A stretch of DNA of 7,905 nt from assembly GCA_031993545.1 (NCBI GenBank), contig DAMAHZ010000107.1, forward strand, positions 1-7,905, read 5' to 3'. The position numbers were made by a program, and so were the translations under genes. The notes under the pieces are model-generated. The model made no database searches, was not told the DNA's origin, and saw nothing but the letters and a program-made list of their open reading frames with translations. The stretch's first letter is position 1; every line of letters begins with the position of its first letter. Shown here in pieces: positions 1-6,196 of this stretch. This DNA comes from UBA1535 sp002323775. GTDB lineage: Bacteria; Bacillota; Clostridia; Tissierellales; Sedimentibacteraceae.

Positions 1-1358
1 TAGTAGTAAGTGGAACAATGGGAACAGAAGATGTTGTTGTAACAGTAGTATATACTAAGGATGATGCTCAAACATTATTATACACAGTAAATTATTACAA
101 AGACGGAAATTTGTTTGAGACATCAAATGGAACTGTACCGGTACATACTCCGGTAGTAACCGCAGTATCTGATAAAACGCCAGAAGGTTATGTTGAGGAT
201 AATTCAACATCAACAACATTACCATTTATGGTAACAGCTTCTAATAATGTAATCGAAGTATACTACGTAAAAGATAGTGATAGAATAGTTCAGTACACAG
301 TAAATCATATAGATTATGATAAAAATGAGATTATTAAAACTGTTACGCAAGAAGGTAAATTTGGTGAAACAGTAACTGAATGGGCATTGGATGATGAAGA
401 ATATAAGGATTACAATGTAAATCTTCCTGTTCAGACCTTAAGCTTAGAATTAGAAGGTAATGTAATTAACTTCTACTATTCGTTAAAGGAAACTGAAATA
501 GTTCAAGAAAGCCATGTTATAACATGGAAATATGAGACAGCATATAGTACGGCTTCTTATGTTGACCGTTATCAAGAAAATAATGACGGTAAAGCAAATG
601 AACCTCAATATTATGTAAATATCAACTATGACTTAGGTCATACATATTCGAGATATGCAACTAGAGTAGAATATAGACGAATAGATGAGCCAATGATGAT
701 AATGGACGTTACAACAGGTTCTGGAATAACAACAACAGGTTCTGGAATAACAATAACAGGCTCTGCAATCAAGGTTGAAAAAATCACATTCATAGACTTG
801 TTCTACGATATGAATATTTACAAGATAATATATAAAATAGTTGGAGATCATTTTGCAACTGATAACTATAAAACTGAATTATATACTTATGGAGAAACAG
901 TAGCACCATTAACTAATGGAATGGGAAAAGAAGGATATACATTCTCAGGATGGAGTATAGTTCCAGAAACTATGCCGGCAGGAGATGTAGTAGTTACAGG
1001 AAGCTATACAAAGGATAATCCAGTAGGCCCTGTTGATCCGGTAGACCCTGTTGACCCAACAGACCCAACAGACCCAACAGACACAGTAGACCCAACAGAC
1101 CCAGTTGACATTGATGAAGAAGAAATACCTGGTGGTCCTGCTACTACTGAAGAAGAACCACAAACAGAAGAACCACAAACAGAAGAACCGCAAACAGAAG
1201 AACCGCAAACAGAAGAAGAAATCATTGTGGAAGAAGAACAGGTACCAGGAGGTTCGCTACCACATACAGCAGGTGTAACAGCAGAGATTTTCTATGGATT
1301 AGGTTCATTATCCTTAGCGATAGGTGCTTTGCTTAAAAGAAAATCAAATAAAAAATAA
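1..1358 (+). CDS. Sortase-anchored cell-surface repeat protein, C-terminal part (5' end outside window)
   Basis: The reading frame is already open at base 3, and the residues before the first ATG (VVSGT, then MGTEDVVVTVVYTKDD) continue a repeat, so ATG 18 is internal and the gene is cut by the window edge. In order: the end of one InlB/Listeria-Bacteroides-type repeat; two MucBP-like modules (about 72-275, beginning YTVNYYKDG, and about 285-500); a linker with three TGSGITT-like repeats; another InlB-type repeat (about 813-1019, GYTFSGWS then DVVVTGSYTKDN, closely matching the window's first residues); a (V/T)DP stalk; an EEPQT stalk; the sorting motif LPHTA (1257-1271); one hydrophobic helix; and the basic tail KRKSNKK. 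This is the standard plan of a sortase-attached wall protein. LPxTA rather than LPxTG is notable. A role in adhesion or mucus binding is inferred from the domain types only. It ends at its own terminator. Confidence 0.88.
   Translation, partial: VVSGTMGTEDVVVTVVYTKDDAQTLLYTVNYYKDGNLFETSNGTVPVHTPVVTAVSDKTPEGYVEDNSTSTTLPFMVTASNNVIEVYYVKDSDRIVQYTVNHIDYDKNEIIKTVTQEGKFGETVTEWALDDEEYKDYNVNLPVQTLSLELEGNVINFYYSLKETEIVQESHVITWKYETAYSTASYVDRYQENNDGKANEPQYYVNINYDLGHTYSRYATRVEYRRIDEPMMIMDVTTGSGITTTGSGITITGSAIKVEKITFIDLFYDMNIYKIIYKIVGDHFATDNYKTELYTYGETVAPLTNGMGKEGYTFSGWSIVPETMPAGDVVVTGSYTKDNPVGPVDPVDPVDPTDPTDPTDTVDPTDPVDIDEEEIPGGPATTEEEPQTEEPQTEEPQTEEPQTEEEIIVEEEQVPGGSLPHTAGVTAEIFYGLGSLSLAIGALLKRKSNKK
714..776 (+). 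repeat. Three tandem 21-bp units (TGSGITT) in the surface protein gene
   Basis: Units at 714-734, 735-755 and 756-776 have period 21 and stay in frame. The first two are nearly identical (TGSGITT, TGSGITI); the third has diverged (TGSAIKV). They form a short Gly/Ser/Thr linker before the last InlB-type repeat. Unit number could vary between strains by slippage. Confidence 0.8.
1032..1112 (+). repeat. Nine 9-bp units encoding (V/T)D(P) stalk
   Basis: In-frame units read VDP VDP VDP TDP TDP TDT VDP TDP VDI. Codons alternate between GTT/GTA and GAT/GAC, so the array is only partly identical at the DNA level. This is a typical extended, wall-spanning Pro/Asp stalk before a sortase signal. Confidence 0.85.
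1152..1211 (+). repeat. Four 15-bp units encoding EEPQT
   Basis: Four consecutive 15-bp units (1152-1166, 1167-1181, 1182-1196, 1197-1211) differ only at the third base of the Pro codon (CCA or CCG). This near-identity suggests recent expansion. They encode an acidic, extended spacer just before the sorting signal. Confidence 0.88.
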
Positions 1359-1371
1359 ATAAGAAAATAGT

Positions 1372-1402
1372 AAAAGCATCACTGGATTTTGGTGATGCTT
1401 TT
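1372..1402 (+). terminator. Rho-independent terminator of the surface protein gene
   Basis: The 11-bp perfect stem AAAAGCATCAC / GTGATGCTTTT has a 9-nt loop (1383-1391), starts 13 bases after the stop codon, and its right arm supplies the T run. The T run is short and broken by ATAC, so efficiency may be moderate. Confidence 0.8.
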
Positions 1403-1408
1403 ATACTT

Positions 1409-1476
1409 ATATTACAAATTGTATTTGAAAATTTTGTCAAACAAAAATAAAAAATTTATCTTGCAATTTGTAGTAT
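1409..1476. repeat. Long inverted repeat with 13-nt arms in the gap before the DUF1292 gene
   Basis: The arms 1409-1421 and 1464-1476 pair over 13 positions with one G-T pair; the core TACAAATTG / CAATTTGTA is perfect. A second small stem (TTTGA 1424-1428 / TCAAA 1437-1441) lies inside. It sits between the upstream terminator and the candidate promoter at 1490-1518. No function is recognised. Confidence 0.45.
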
Positions 1477-1489
1477 TATTTGATAGAGT

Positions 1490-1518
1490 TTAATAGTATA
1501 TATTTATTAATATATAAT
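1490..1518 (+). promoter_or_regulatory. Candidate sigma-A promoter of the DUF1292 gene
   Basis: A perfect TATAAT (1513-1518) is preceded, after 17 bases, by TTAATA (1490-1495, four of six matches to TTGACA). The predicted start, near 1525, falls inside the first of two palindromes, leaving a leader of about 130 nt. The AT-rich setting makes chance matches easy, so the -35 call is weak. Confidence 0.45.
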
Positions 1519-1558
1519 GTGAAGATTTATCTTCACACTGTGAAAATAAGTTTTCACA
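1518..1558. promoter_or_regulatory. Pair of adjacent 20-bp palindromes (operator-like or tandem RNA hairpins)
   Basis: The first is TGTGAAGA-TTTA-TCTTCACA (1518-1537) and the second TGTGAAAA-TAAG-TTTTCACA (1539-1558), separated by one base. Each has perfect 8-bp arms. They share TGTGAA/TTCACA ends but differ inside, with compensating changes that keep both symmetric. Their centres are 21 bp apart, about two helical turns. The first overlaps the last base of the TATAAT box. They could be a double repressor site or, if transcribed from further upstream, two RNA hairpins. Confidence 0.6.
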
Positions 1559-1657
1559 TGAACCTGTTCTCTATAAAAAGAGCTAGGAATACATATACTG
1601 ATTTTACATATTTGATATTAGTATAAGTAAATTTATTAAATAGAAAGGATGCTAAAT

Positions 1658-2050
1658 ATGAGCGATAAACATAATTGCAACTGTGGTGGTTGCGGTGGAG
1701 ATTGCCACGACCATGATCATGATCATGATGATTTTGACACAATGACACTAACATTAGAGGATGGCACTGAGGTTGAATGTGCTATTATAGGGATATTCCC
1801 AGTAGAAGAAAAAGAATATATTGCTTTGATTCCTGTTGATGAGATGGATTCCGAGGATGCAGAAATATTCTTATACGGATTTGAAGAGCTTGAAGACGGA
1901 GAAATAGAGCTGATAGCTATAGAATCTGATGAAGAATATGAAGCTGTAACTAAGGTTTTTGATGAACTCATGGAAGAAGAATATGATGACGAAGATGACT
2001 ATGACGAAGAAGACGACGAAGAAGAAGAATACGAAGGCGAAGAAGAATAG
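1658..2050 (+). CDS. DUF1292 family protein with Cys/His/Asp-rich N-terminus
   Basis: Start chosen at ATG 1658: the ribosome site AGAAAGGA (1642-1649) is then 8 bases away, whereas the in-frame ATG at 1649 overlaps it. The 130-residue product has three parts. Residues 5-25 hold Cys 7, 9, 12 and 16 followed by HDHDHDHDD, a likely metal-binding segment. Residues 29-106 match the DUF1292 fold pattern (TLTLEDGTEVECAIIGIF, EKEYIALIPVD, EIFLYGFEE, then a helix after IESDEEYEAV). Residues 106-130 are almost all Glu, Asp and Tyr. There is no signal peptide or membrane segment, so it should be cytosolic. DUF1292 proteins are common small Firmicutes proteins of unknown function. Metal binding is inferred from composition. 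The gene stands alone between its own promoter region and terminator. Confidence 0.85.
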   Translation: MSDKHNCNCGGCGGDCHDHDHDHDDFDTMTLTLEDGTEVECAIIGIFPVEEKEYIALIPVDEMDSEDAEIFLYGFEELEDGEIELIAIESDEEYEAVTKVFDELMEEEYDDEDDYDEEDDEEEEYEGEEE

Positions 2051-2079
2051 TTAAAATATCGGCACAAAAATGATAAATG

Positions 2080-2107
2080 CTTCCGTAGATATTACGGAAG
2101 TTTTTTT
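2080..2107 (+). terminator. Rho-independent terminator of the DUF1292 gene
   Basis: The perfect 8-bp stem CTTCCGTA / TACGGAAG (2080-2087, 2093-2100) has loop GATAT and runs directly into seven T (2101-2107). It lies 30 bases after the stop codon. Confidence 0.92.
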
Positions 2108-2116
2108 CAAGTTTTG

Positions 2117-2138
2117 TTGTTAGAGTTACATCTAACAA
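2117..2138. promoter_or_regulatory. 22-bp palindrome in the ABC transporter promoter region, operator candidate
   Basis: TTGTTAGA (2117-2124) and TCTAACAA (2131-2138) are perfect 8-bp inverted arms around GTTACA. There is no T run, so it is not a terminator, and a separate terminator lies just upstream. TTGTTA (2117-2122) could serve as a -35 with TATACA (2141-2146) 18 bases later, so a protein bound to the palindrome would block the promoter. The promoter itself is only weakly supported. Confidence 0.5.
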
Positions 2139-2195
2139 TTTATACAATATTTATATTACTTAAAAATTAATAAAATTTACAGAGGAGAAAACATA

Positions 2196-3908
2196 ATGAT
2201 TAAGAAATTTATTTCATATTATAAGCCCGTGCGAGGCGTATTTTTTGCTGACTTAGTTTGTGCATTTCTGGTGGCTGTATGCGATTTGATGTATCCTACA
2301 ATAACTAGAAGCATTATCAATGACTATGTTCCAAATCAAGAATTTAAGCTATTGATTATATGGCTTGTAGCACTTGGCTTGATTTACGTAGTAAAAGCAG
2401 GGCTTAACTATTTTATTACATATTATGGACATGTTATGGGTGTAAAAATGCAGATAAACATGAGGAGAGATGTTTTTATGCACTTACAAAAATTACCGTT
2501 TTCATATTTTGACGAAAATAAGACTGGAAATATAATGTCAAGAGTAATCAATGACCTAATGGAAATATCTGAGCTTGCACATCATGGTCCAGAGGATTTA
2601 TTCATATCATTTATTATGCTAATTGGTTCATTTATTATTCTATGCACTATAAATCTGCCTCTTACAATTTTAATATTTATACTTATACCAATTTTAGTTT
2701 GGTTCTCCATGAAGCAAAGAATTAGATTAAGCGACGCATTTATGGAAACTAGGACAACTGTTGGAGAAGTAAACGCAAATCTTGAAAACAGTATCTCTGG
2801 TATCAGAGTATCAAAGGCATTCAACAACGATGAATATGAAGTTGAAAAGTTCCAGGAAGGCAATGAAACCTTTGGTGTAGCTAGAGAAAAGGCATATAAG
2901 GTTATGGCTGATTTTCATACAGGCACTAATTTTATCATGGACTTTTTAACAATCGTTGCTTTGGCAGGAGGAAGTATATTCTATTTTAAAGGTGTAATCA
3001 ATTTTGGAGATTTCACTGCATTTCTTCTTTATATAGGTATGTTTTCATCACCTATAAAAAGACTTATAGCATTTATAGAGCAGTATCAGTCTGGTATGAC
3101 AGGCTTTAAAAGATTTATAGAAATAATAGAAGAAAATCCGGAAGTAGAGAGTGCTGATGCTAAAGATGTTGGAACATTAAAAGGTGAAATCAAGTTTAAT
3201 AAGGTTAGCTTTTCATATGATGAAAGTAAAAATATATTATCAGACCTTGATTTAAACATAAGTATGGGTAAAACAGTTGCATTGGTAGGACCATCAGGCG
3301 GAGGAAAAACTACTCTTTGTCATTTGATACCAAGATTTTATGAGATAAGCGGCGGTGAAATTTCAATTGATGGTATAAACATTGCTGATATGACTAGAGC
3401 TTCGCTAAGAAGCAATATAGGCATAGTTCAACAGGAAGTGTTTTTATTTACCGGCACTGTATATGACAACATTCTTTATGGAAATGTTGATGCTACAGAG
3501 GCAGAGGTTATAGAAGCAGCAAAGAAGGCAAATATACATGACTATATCATGTCTTTAGAAAATGGATATAACACTTATATAGGCGAAAGAGGAGTCAAGC
3601 TTTCAGGAGGACAAAAGCAAAGAATATCAATAGCAAGAGTATTCTTAAAAAATCCTCCGATACTTATACTTGATGAAGCAACATCTGCACTTGACAATGC
3701 TACAGAGCTTTTAATACAAAAATCACTAGAGGATTTATGTAAAGGAAGAACAACTGTTGTTGTAGCTCACAGACTTTCAACGATAAAAAATGCCGATGAA
3801 ATCATAGTTTTTGGTAACGAGGGCATATTGGAAAGAGGAACTCATGATGAGCTTATAGCATTGAATTCAGTTTACTCAGGACTGTATAATTCGCAATTTA
3901 GAAATTAA
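2196..3908 (+). CDS. ABC exporter half-transporter (fused membrane and ATPase domains)
   Basis: This is a 570-residue, full-length type IV ABC exporter subunit. The membrane domain covers about residues 1-310, with hydrophobic segments near 15-37, 50-75, 130-150, 152-172, 240-262 and 270-290. The ATPase domain follows and is complete: aromatic A-loop Tyr 341, Walker A GPSGGGKTT (365-373), Q-loop Gln 412/413, signature LSGGQ (469-473), Walker B ILILDE (489-494) with catalytic Glu 494, D-loop SALD, and switch His 525. The ribosome site GAGGAG (2182-2187) is 8 bases before the ATG. No partner half-transporter lies beside it, and its single intact site set suggests a homodimer. Substrate cannot be read from sequence: MsbA/LmrA/MdlB relatives export lipids, drugs or peptides. 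It appears to be a single-gene unit. Confidence 0.93.
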   Translation: MIKKFISYYKPVRGVFFADLVCAFLVAVCDLMYPTITRSIINDYVPNQEFKLLIIWLVALGLIYVVKAGLNYFITYYGHVMGVKMQINMRRDVFMHLQKLPFSYFDENKTGNIMSRVINDLMEISELAHHGPEDLFISFIMLIGSFIILCTINLPLTILIFILIPILVWFSMKQRIRLSDAFMETRTTVGEVNANLENSISGIRVSKAFNNDEYEVEKFQEGNETFGVAREKAYKVMADFHTGTNFIMDFLTIVALAGGSIFYFKGVINFGDFTAFLLYIGMFSSPIKRLIAFIEQYQSGMTGFKRFIEIIEENPEVESADAKDVGTLKGEIKFNKVSFSYDESKNILSDLDLNISMGKTVALVGPSGGGKTTLCHLIPRFYEISGGEISIDGINIADMTRASLRSNIGIVQQEVFLFTGTVYDNILYGNVDATEAEVIEAAKKANIHDYIMSLENGYNTYIGERGVKLSGGQKQRISIARVFLKNPPILILDEATSALDNATELLIQKSLEDLCKGRTTVVVAHRLSTIKNADEIIVFGNEGILERGTHDELIALNSVYSGLYNSQFRN

Positions 3909-3915
3909 ATAACAA

Positions 3916-3970
3916 TTAGCGAAGATCTGTATGATTAGAATCTTCGCTAAATTATTTATCCATTTTTTTA
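3916..3970 (+). terminator. Probable terminator of the ABC transporter gene
   Basis: The perfect 11-bp stem TTAGCGAAGAT / ATCTTCGCTAA (3916-3926, 3940-3950) has a 13-nt loop and begins 7 bases after the stop codon. The seven-T run (3964-3970) comes 13 bases after the stem, later than is ideal, so it may act partly in mRNA 3'-end protection. Confidence 0.65.
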
Positions 3971-3980
3971 CAAAACTTTA

Positions 3981-4009
3981 TTGATTTTATTTATAACTTA
4001 TTATAAAAT
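3981..4009 (+). promoter_or_regulatory. Candidate sigma-A promoter of the NYN gene
   Basis: TTGATT (3981-3986) and TAAAAT (4004-4009) are separated by exactly 17 bases and lie about 90 bases before the start codon, after the ABC terminator. The -10 matches five of six consensus bases. A palindrome covers the -10. Confidence 0.55.
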
Positions 4010-4019
4010 ATATAATAAG
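3997..4019. promoter_or_regulatory. 23-bp palindrome over the NYN promoter -10
   Basis: CTTATTATA (3997-4005) and TATAATAAG (4011-4019) are perfect 9-bp inverted arms around AAATA. It is placed where a repressor would occlude the -10 box. It is nearly all A/T, so chance is a real alternative. Confidence 0.4.
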
Positions 4020-4089
4020 AAATCGTGATAATTATGTAAATTAAGTTATAAAGCTTAAAATGAAAATTATTACGATAAAATCAAATGAG

Positions 4090-4109
4090 AAAGGAGGAAT
4101 GAATTATTG
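4090..4109 (+). promoter_or_regulatory. Ribosome site and TTG start of the NYN gene, with a decoy ATG
   Basis: AAAGGAGG (4090-4097) is a strong Shine-Dalgarno sequence. TTG 4107 lies 9 bases after it and is the only usable start in frame, because a TGA occurs at 4086. An ATG at 4099 is out of frame, sits one base from the GGAGG, and opens only a 25-codon frame ending at 4174-4176. Confidence 0.8.
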
Positions 4110-4901
4110 GGAATTTTTAGTAGTTTATTTAGTAAGGATGAGAAAAATAAAAAACCGAAAGCAATTGCTTTCGTAGACTTTGAGCATTGGTATATTTCAA
4201 TTAAAAATAAACATTTCATTCGACCGAACATCGGAGAATGGTACTTAGAAATATCTGAAAAATACAATATGGAAGAAATTGCATTTTTCGGTGATTTTAC
4301 CACTAATATTGGACAAGAACTCCATGAAATACGAAATATCACTAACATAGTAATCGATACTCAAAATCCAGATGATAGATATAAGAAAGATTATACTGAT
4401 TTTTTAATGCTTGATTACATATATCGAAAGAGCATATCTGCACCAAATATTGATACTTATATTATTTTTACAGGCGATGGACATTTTTCTTCTGTCGTGA
4501 ACTTTTTAAAGAATTATTGTAAGAAAACTGTTGTTATTTATGCTGTTAAAGAGGCTATGAGCAATCAACTAAAAAAAACCGCTTCAGAATATGTTGAACT
4601 TCCAAAGAGCAATAAAGGCTTACAGGATTACTGTATAAAATGTATTGTTGAAAACATGGCTTATGTGTCAGCACAGCCAACGGGTAAAATTTATCCAACA
4701 TTTTTGGCAACTGTTGATATTATTTCACGTAATAAAAATTTACCGCCTGAAGAAGTGAAAATTGCGTTACAAAAGATGATTAATTCAGGATATATAGAAA
4801 AAAAGACTGAAAAGATTGATTTTAATAGCGAAGTTAAGATTATATATCCAAATTGGGATTTATTGACTAAAGATGGCTTATGGCAGCCACAGAAATTATA
4901 A
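4107..4901 (+). CDS. NYN-domain (PIN-like, LabA/DUF88 type) protein with probable C-terminal winged helix
   Basis: The 264-residue product starts at TTG. After a basic leader (residues 1-18), residues 19-165 follow the NYN plan: AIAFVDFEHWY with Asp 24; FFGDF with Asp 63; KDYTDFLMLDYIY with Asp 98 and Asp 103; IIFTGDGHF with Asp 124; then VVIYAVKEAMSNQLKKTASEYVEL. The acidic residues at strand ends match the metal-binding, nuclease-type site of this superfamily, so RNase activity is plausible but not shown. Residues about 170-262 look like a winged helix: a first helix, then LPPEEVKIALQKMINSGYI and a two-strand wing, as in NYN proteins with added nucleic-acid-binding modules. No signal or membrane segment is present. 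It is a lone gene with its own promoter and a shared bidirectional terminator. No toxin, antitoxin or defence partner is adjacent. Confidence 0.85.
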   Translation: MGIFSSLFSKDEKNKKPKAIAFVDFEHWYISIKNKHFIRPNIGEWYLEISEKYNMEEIAFFGDFTTNIGQELHEIRNITNIVIDTQNPDDRYKKDYTDFLMLDYIYRKSISAPNIDTYIIFTGDGHFSSVVNFLKNYCKKTVVIYAVKEAMSNQLKKTASEYVELPKSNKGLQDYCIKCIVENMAYVSAQPTGKIYPTFLATVDIISRNKNLPPEEVKIALQKMINSGYIEKKTEKIDFNSEVKIIYPNWDLLTKDGLWQPQKL

Positions 4902-4947
4902 TAGAATTTTTATATACAAAATTTAATAGTTAAATAAAATATTGATA

Positions 4948-4983
4948 AAAAAATAGTCATCTTCATTAAGATGACTATTTTTT
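4948..4983. terminator. Bidirectional terminator between the convergent NYN gene and metK
   Basis: A perfect 16-bp stem (4948-4963 with 4968-4983) has loop CATT; the core is TAGTCATCTT / AAGATGACTA with A6 and T6 flanks. Because the flanks are A on one side and T on the other, either strand gives a stem followed by a U run. It serves the plus-strand NYN gene and the minus-strand metK, whose stop codon is 34 bases away. Confidence 0.92.
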
Positions 4984-5017
4984 ATATCTACATTTAATCT
5001 TTATGTTTAGAAAAGTA

Positions 5018-6196
5018 TTATAAATACTTCTTTAAAACTTCTACCTTATCTAGTTTTTCCCAAGGCAAGTCTAAGTCGTTTCTTCCGAAATGTCCATAGG
5101 CTGCAACTTGCTTGTACAAAGGTCTTCTCAAATCTAAGTCCCTAATTATAGCAGCCGGTCTTAGGTCGAAGTTTTTAGATATTGCTTCTTCAATTTTTTC
5201 CTCTGCTATTTTGTTAGTACCAAATGTATCAACCATTACAGATACAGGTTTTGCAACTCCTATTGCATATGCAAGCTGAACCTCACATTTATCTGCAAGT
5301 CCTGCTGCAACTACGTTTTTAGCGATATGTCTTGCGGCATAAGCAGCTGAACGGTCAACCTTTGTTGGATCTTTTCCGGAGAAAGCTCCGCCGCCGTGTC
5401 TTGCGTATCCACCATAAGTATCTACTATAATTTTTCTTCCTGTAAGGCCTGTATCTCCTTGAGGTCCACCGATAACAAATCTTCCTGTAGGATTGATGAA
5501 GTATTTAGTGTTTTCATCTAACAATTCAGCAGGCACAATTGCTTTTATAACATGTTCTTTTAAATCATGAGTGATAGTTTCCATGCTTACATGTTCGTCG
5601 TGTTGAGTTGAGATAACAATAGTGTCAACTCTGACTGGCTTGTTGTCATGATACTCGATACTTACTTGAGTTTTTCCGTCGGGTCTTAGGTAATCAAGAG
5701 TATTGTTTTTTCTTATTTCAGTTAATTTTCTTGCTAGATTATGAGCTAAATAAATTGGCATAGGCATGTACGCATCTGTTTCATTGCAAGCATAACCAAA
5801 CATCAACCCTTGATCTCCGGCTCCTATTAAATCATTTTCATCTTGCTTGCTTGACTTAAACTCAACAGCTGCATCAACTCCCATAGCTATGTCTGATGAC
5901 TGCTCATCTATTGATGTTAAAACTGCACAGGTTGAATTGTCAAAGCCGTACTTCGCTCTTGTATAACCTATCTCACCAACAACCTCTCTAACGATTTTAG
6001 GTATGTCTATATAGCAGTTAGTAGAAATTTGTCCTGCTACTAATATCATACCAGTAGCTGCTGTAGTTTCGCAGGCTACTCTACCATTTGGATCACATGC
6101 TAGTATTGCATCCAGTATACCATCCGATATTTGATCACACATCTTATCTGGATGTCCTTCTGTAACCGACTCAGAAGTAAATAACCATTTTTTCAT
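5018..6196 (-). CDS. metK: S-adenosylmethionine synthetase (methionine adenosyltransferase)
   Basis: It makes S-adenosylmethionine from ATP and methionine, releasing phosphate and pyrophosphate; cytosolic, normally a homotetramer. The 392 residues match the usual bacterial length. Family hallmarks are all present: TSESVTEGHPDK near the N-terminus (His 15, Asp 17, Lys 18), the ATP-binding GAGDQGLMFGYA at 125-136, the glycine-rich GGGAFSGKDPTKVDRS from residue 268, and the C-terminal PYKQVAAYGHFGR-like segment (here PLYKQVAAYGHFGR). The ATG at 6196 is preceded by an AGAAAGGA-type ribosome site (6206-6213). It is a single-gene unit, driven from its own promoter at 6549-6577 and controlled by a SAM-I riboswitch in its leader, so its own product represses it. 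Nothing is broken or unusual in the protein. Confidence 0.98.
   Translation of the reverse strand: MKKWLFTSESVTEGHPDKMCDQISDGILDAILACDPNGRVACETTAATGMILVAGQISTNCYIDIPKIVREVVGEIGYTRAKYGFDNSTCAVLTSIDEQSSDIAMGVDAAVEFKSSKQDENDLIGAGDQGLMFGYACNETDAYMPMPIYLAHNLARKLTEIRKNNTLDYLRPDGKTQVSIEYHDNKPVRVDTIVISTQHDEHVSMETITHDLKEHVIKAIVPAELLDENTKYFINPTGRFVIGGPQGDTGLTGRKIIVDTYGGYARHGGGAFSGKDPTKVDRSAAYAARHIAKNVVAAGLADKCEVQLAYAIGVAKPVSVMVDTFGTNKIAEEKIEEAISKNFDLRPAAIIRDLDLRRPLYKQVAAYGHFGRNDLDLPWEKLDKVEVLKKYL

Noticed and set aside
714..776. Spaced repeats as a possible CRISPR array
   Set aside because: Units are directly abutting, in frame and coding, with no spacers.
945..1225. Long antisense open frames opposite the surface protein stalk
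   Set aside because: They exist only because the sense strand is built from short repeats that lack stops in other frames; their products are low-complexity Cys/Trp or Ser/Gly strings with no ribosome site.
1518..1558. CRP/FNR-type site TGTGA...TCACA
   Set aside because: Half-sites are 10 bases apart in both copies rather than 6, so it does not fit that family's spacing.
1560..1569. GAACCTGTTC as a LexA box
   Set aside because: The Firmicutes LexA site has GAAC and GTTC four bases apart; here the gap is two.
1649..1651. ATG 1649 as the start of the DUF1292 protein
   Set aside because: It overlaps the AAAGGA ribosome site; ATG 1658 has proper spacing.
4107..4901. NYN gene as part of a toxin-antitoxin or phage-defence locus
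   Set aside because: No partner gene, no mobile-element marks, and independent transcription; neighbours are a transporter and metK.
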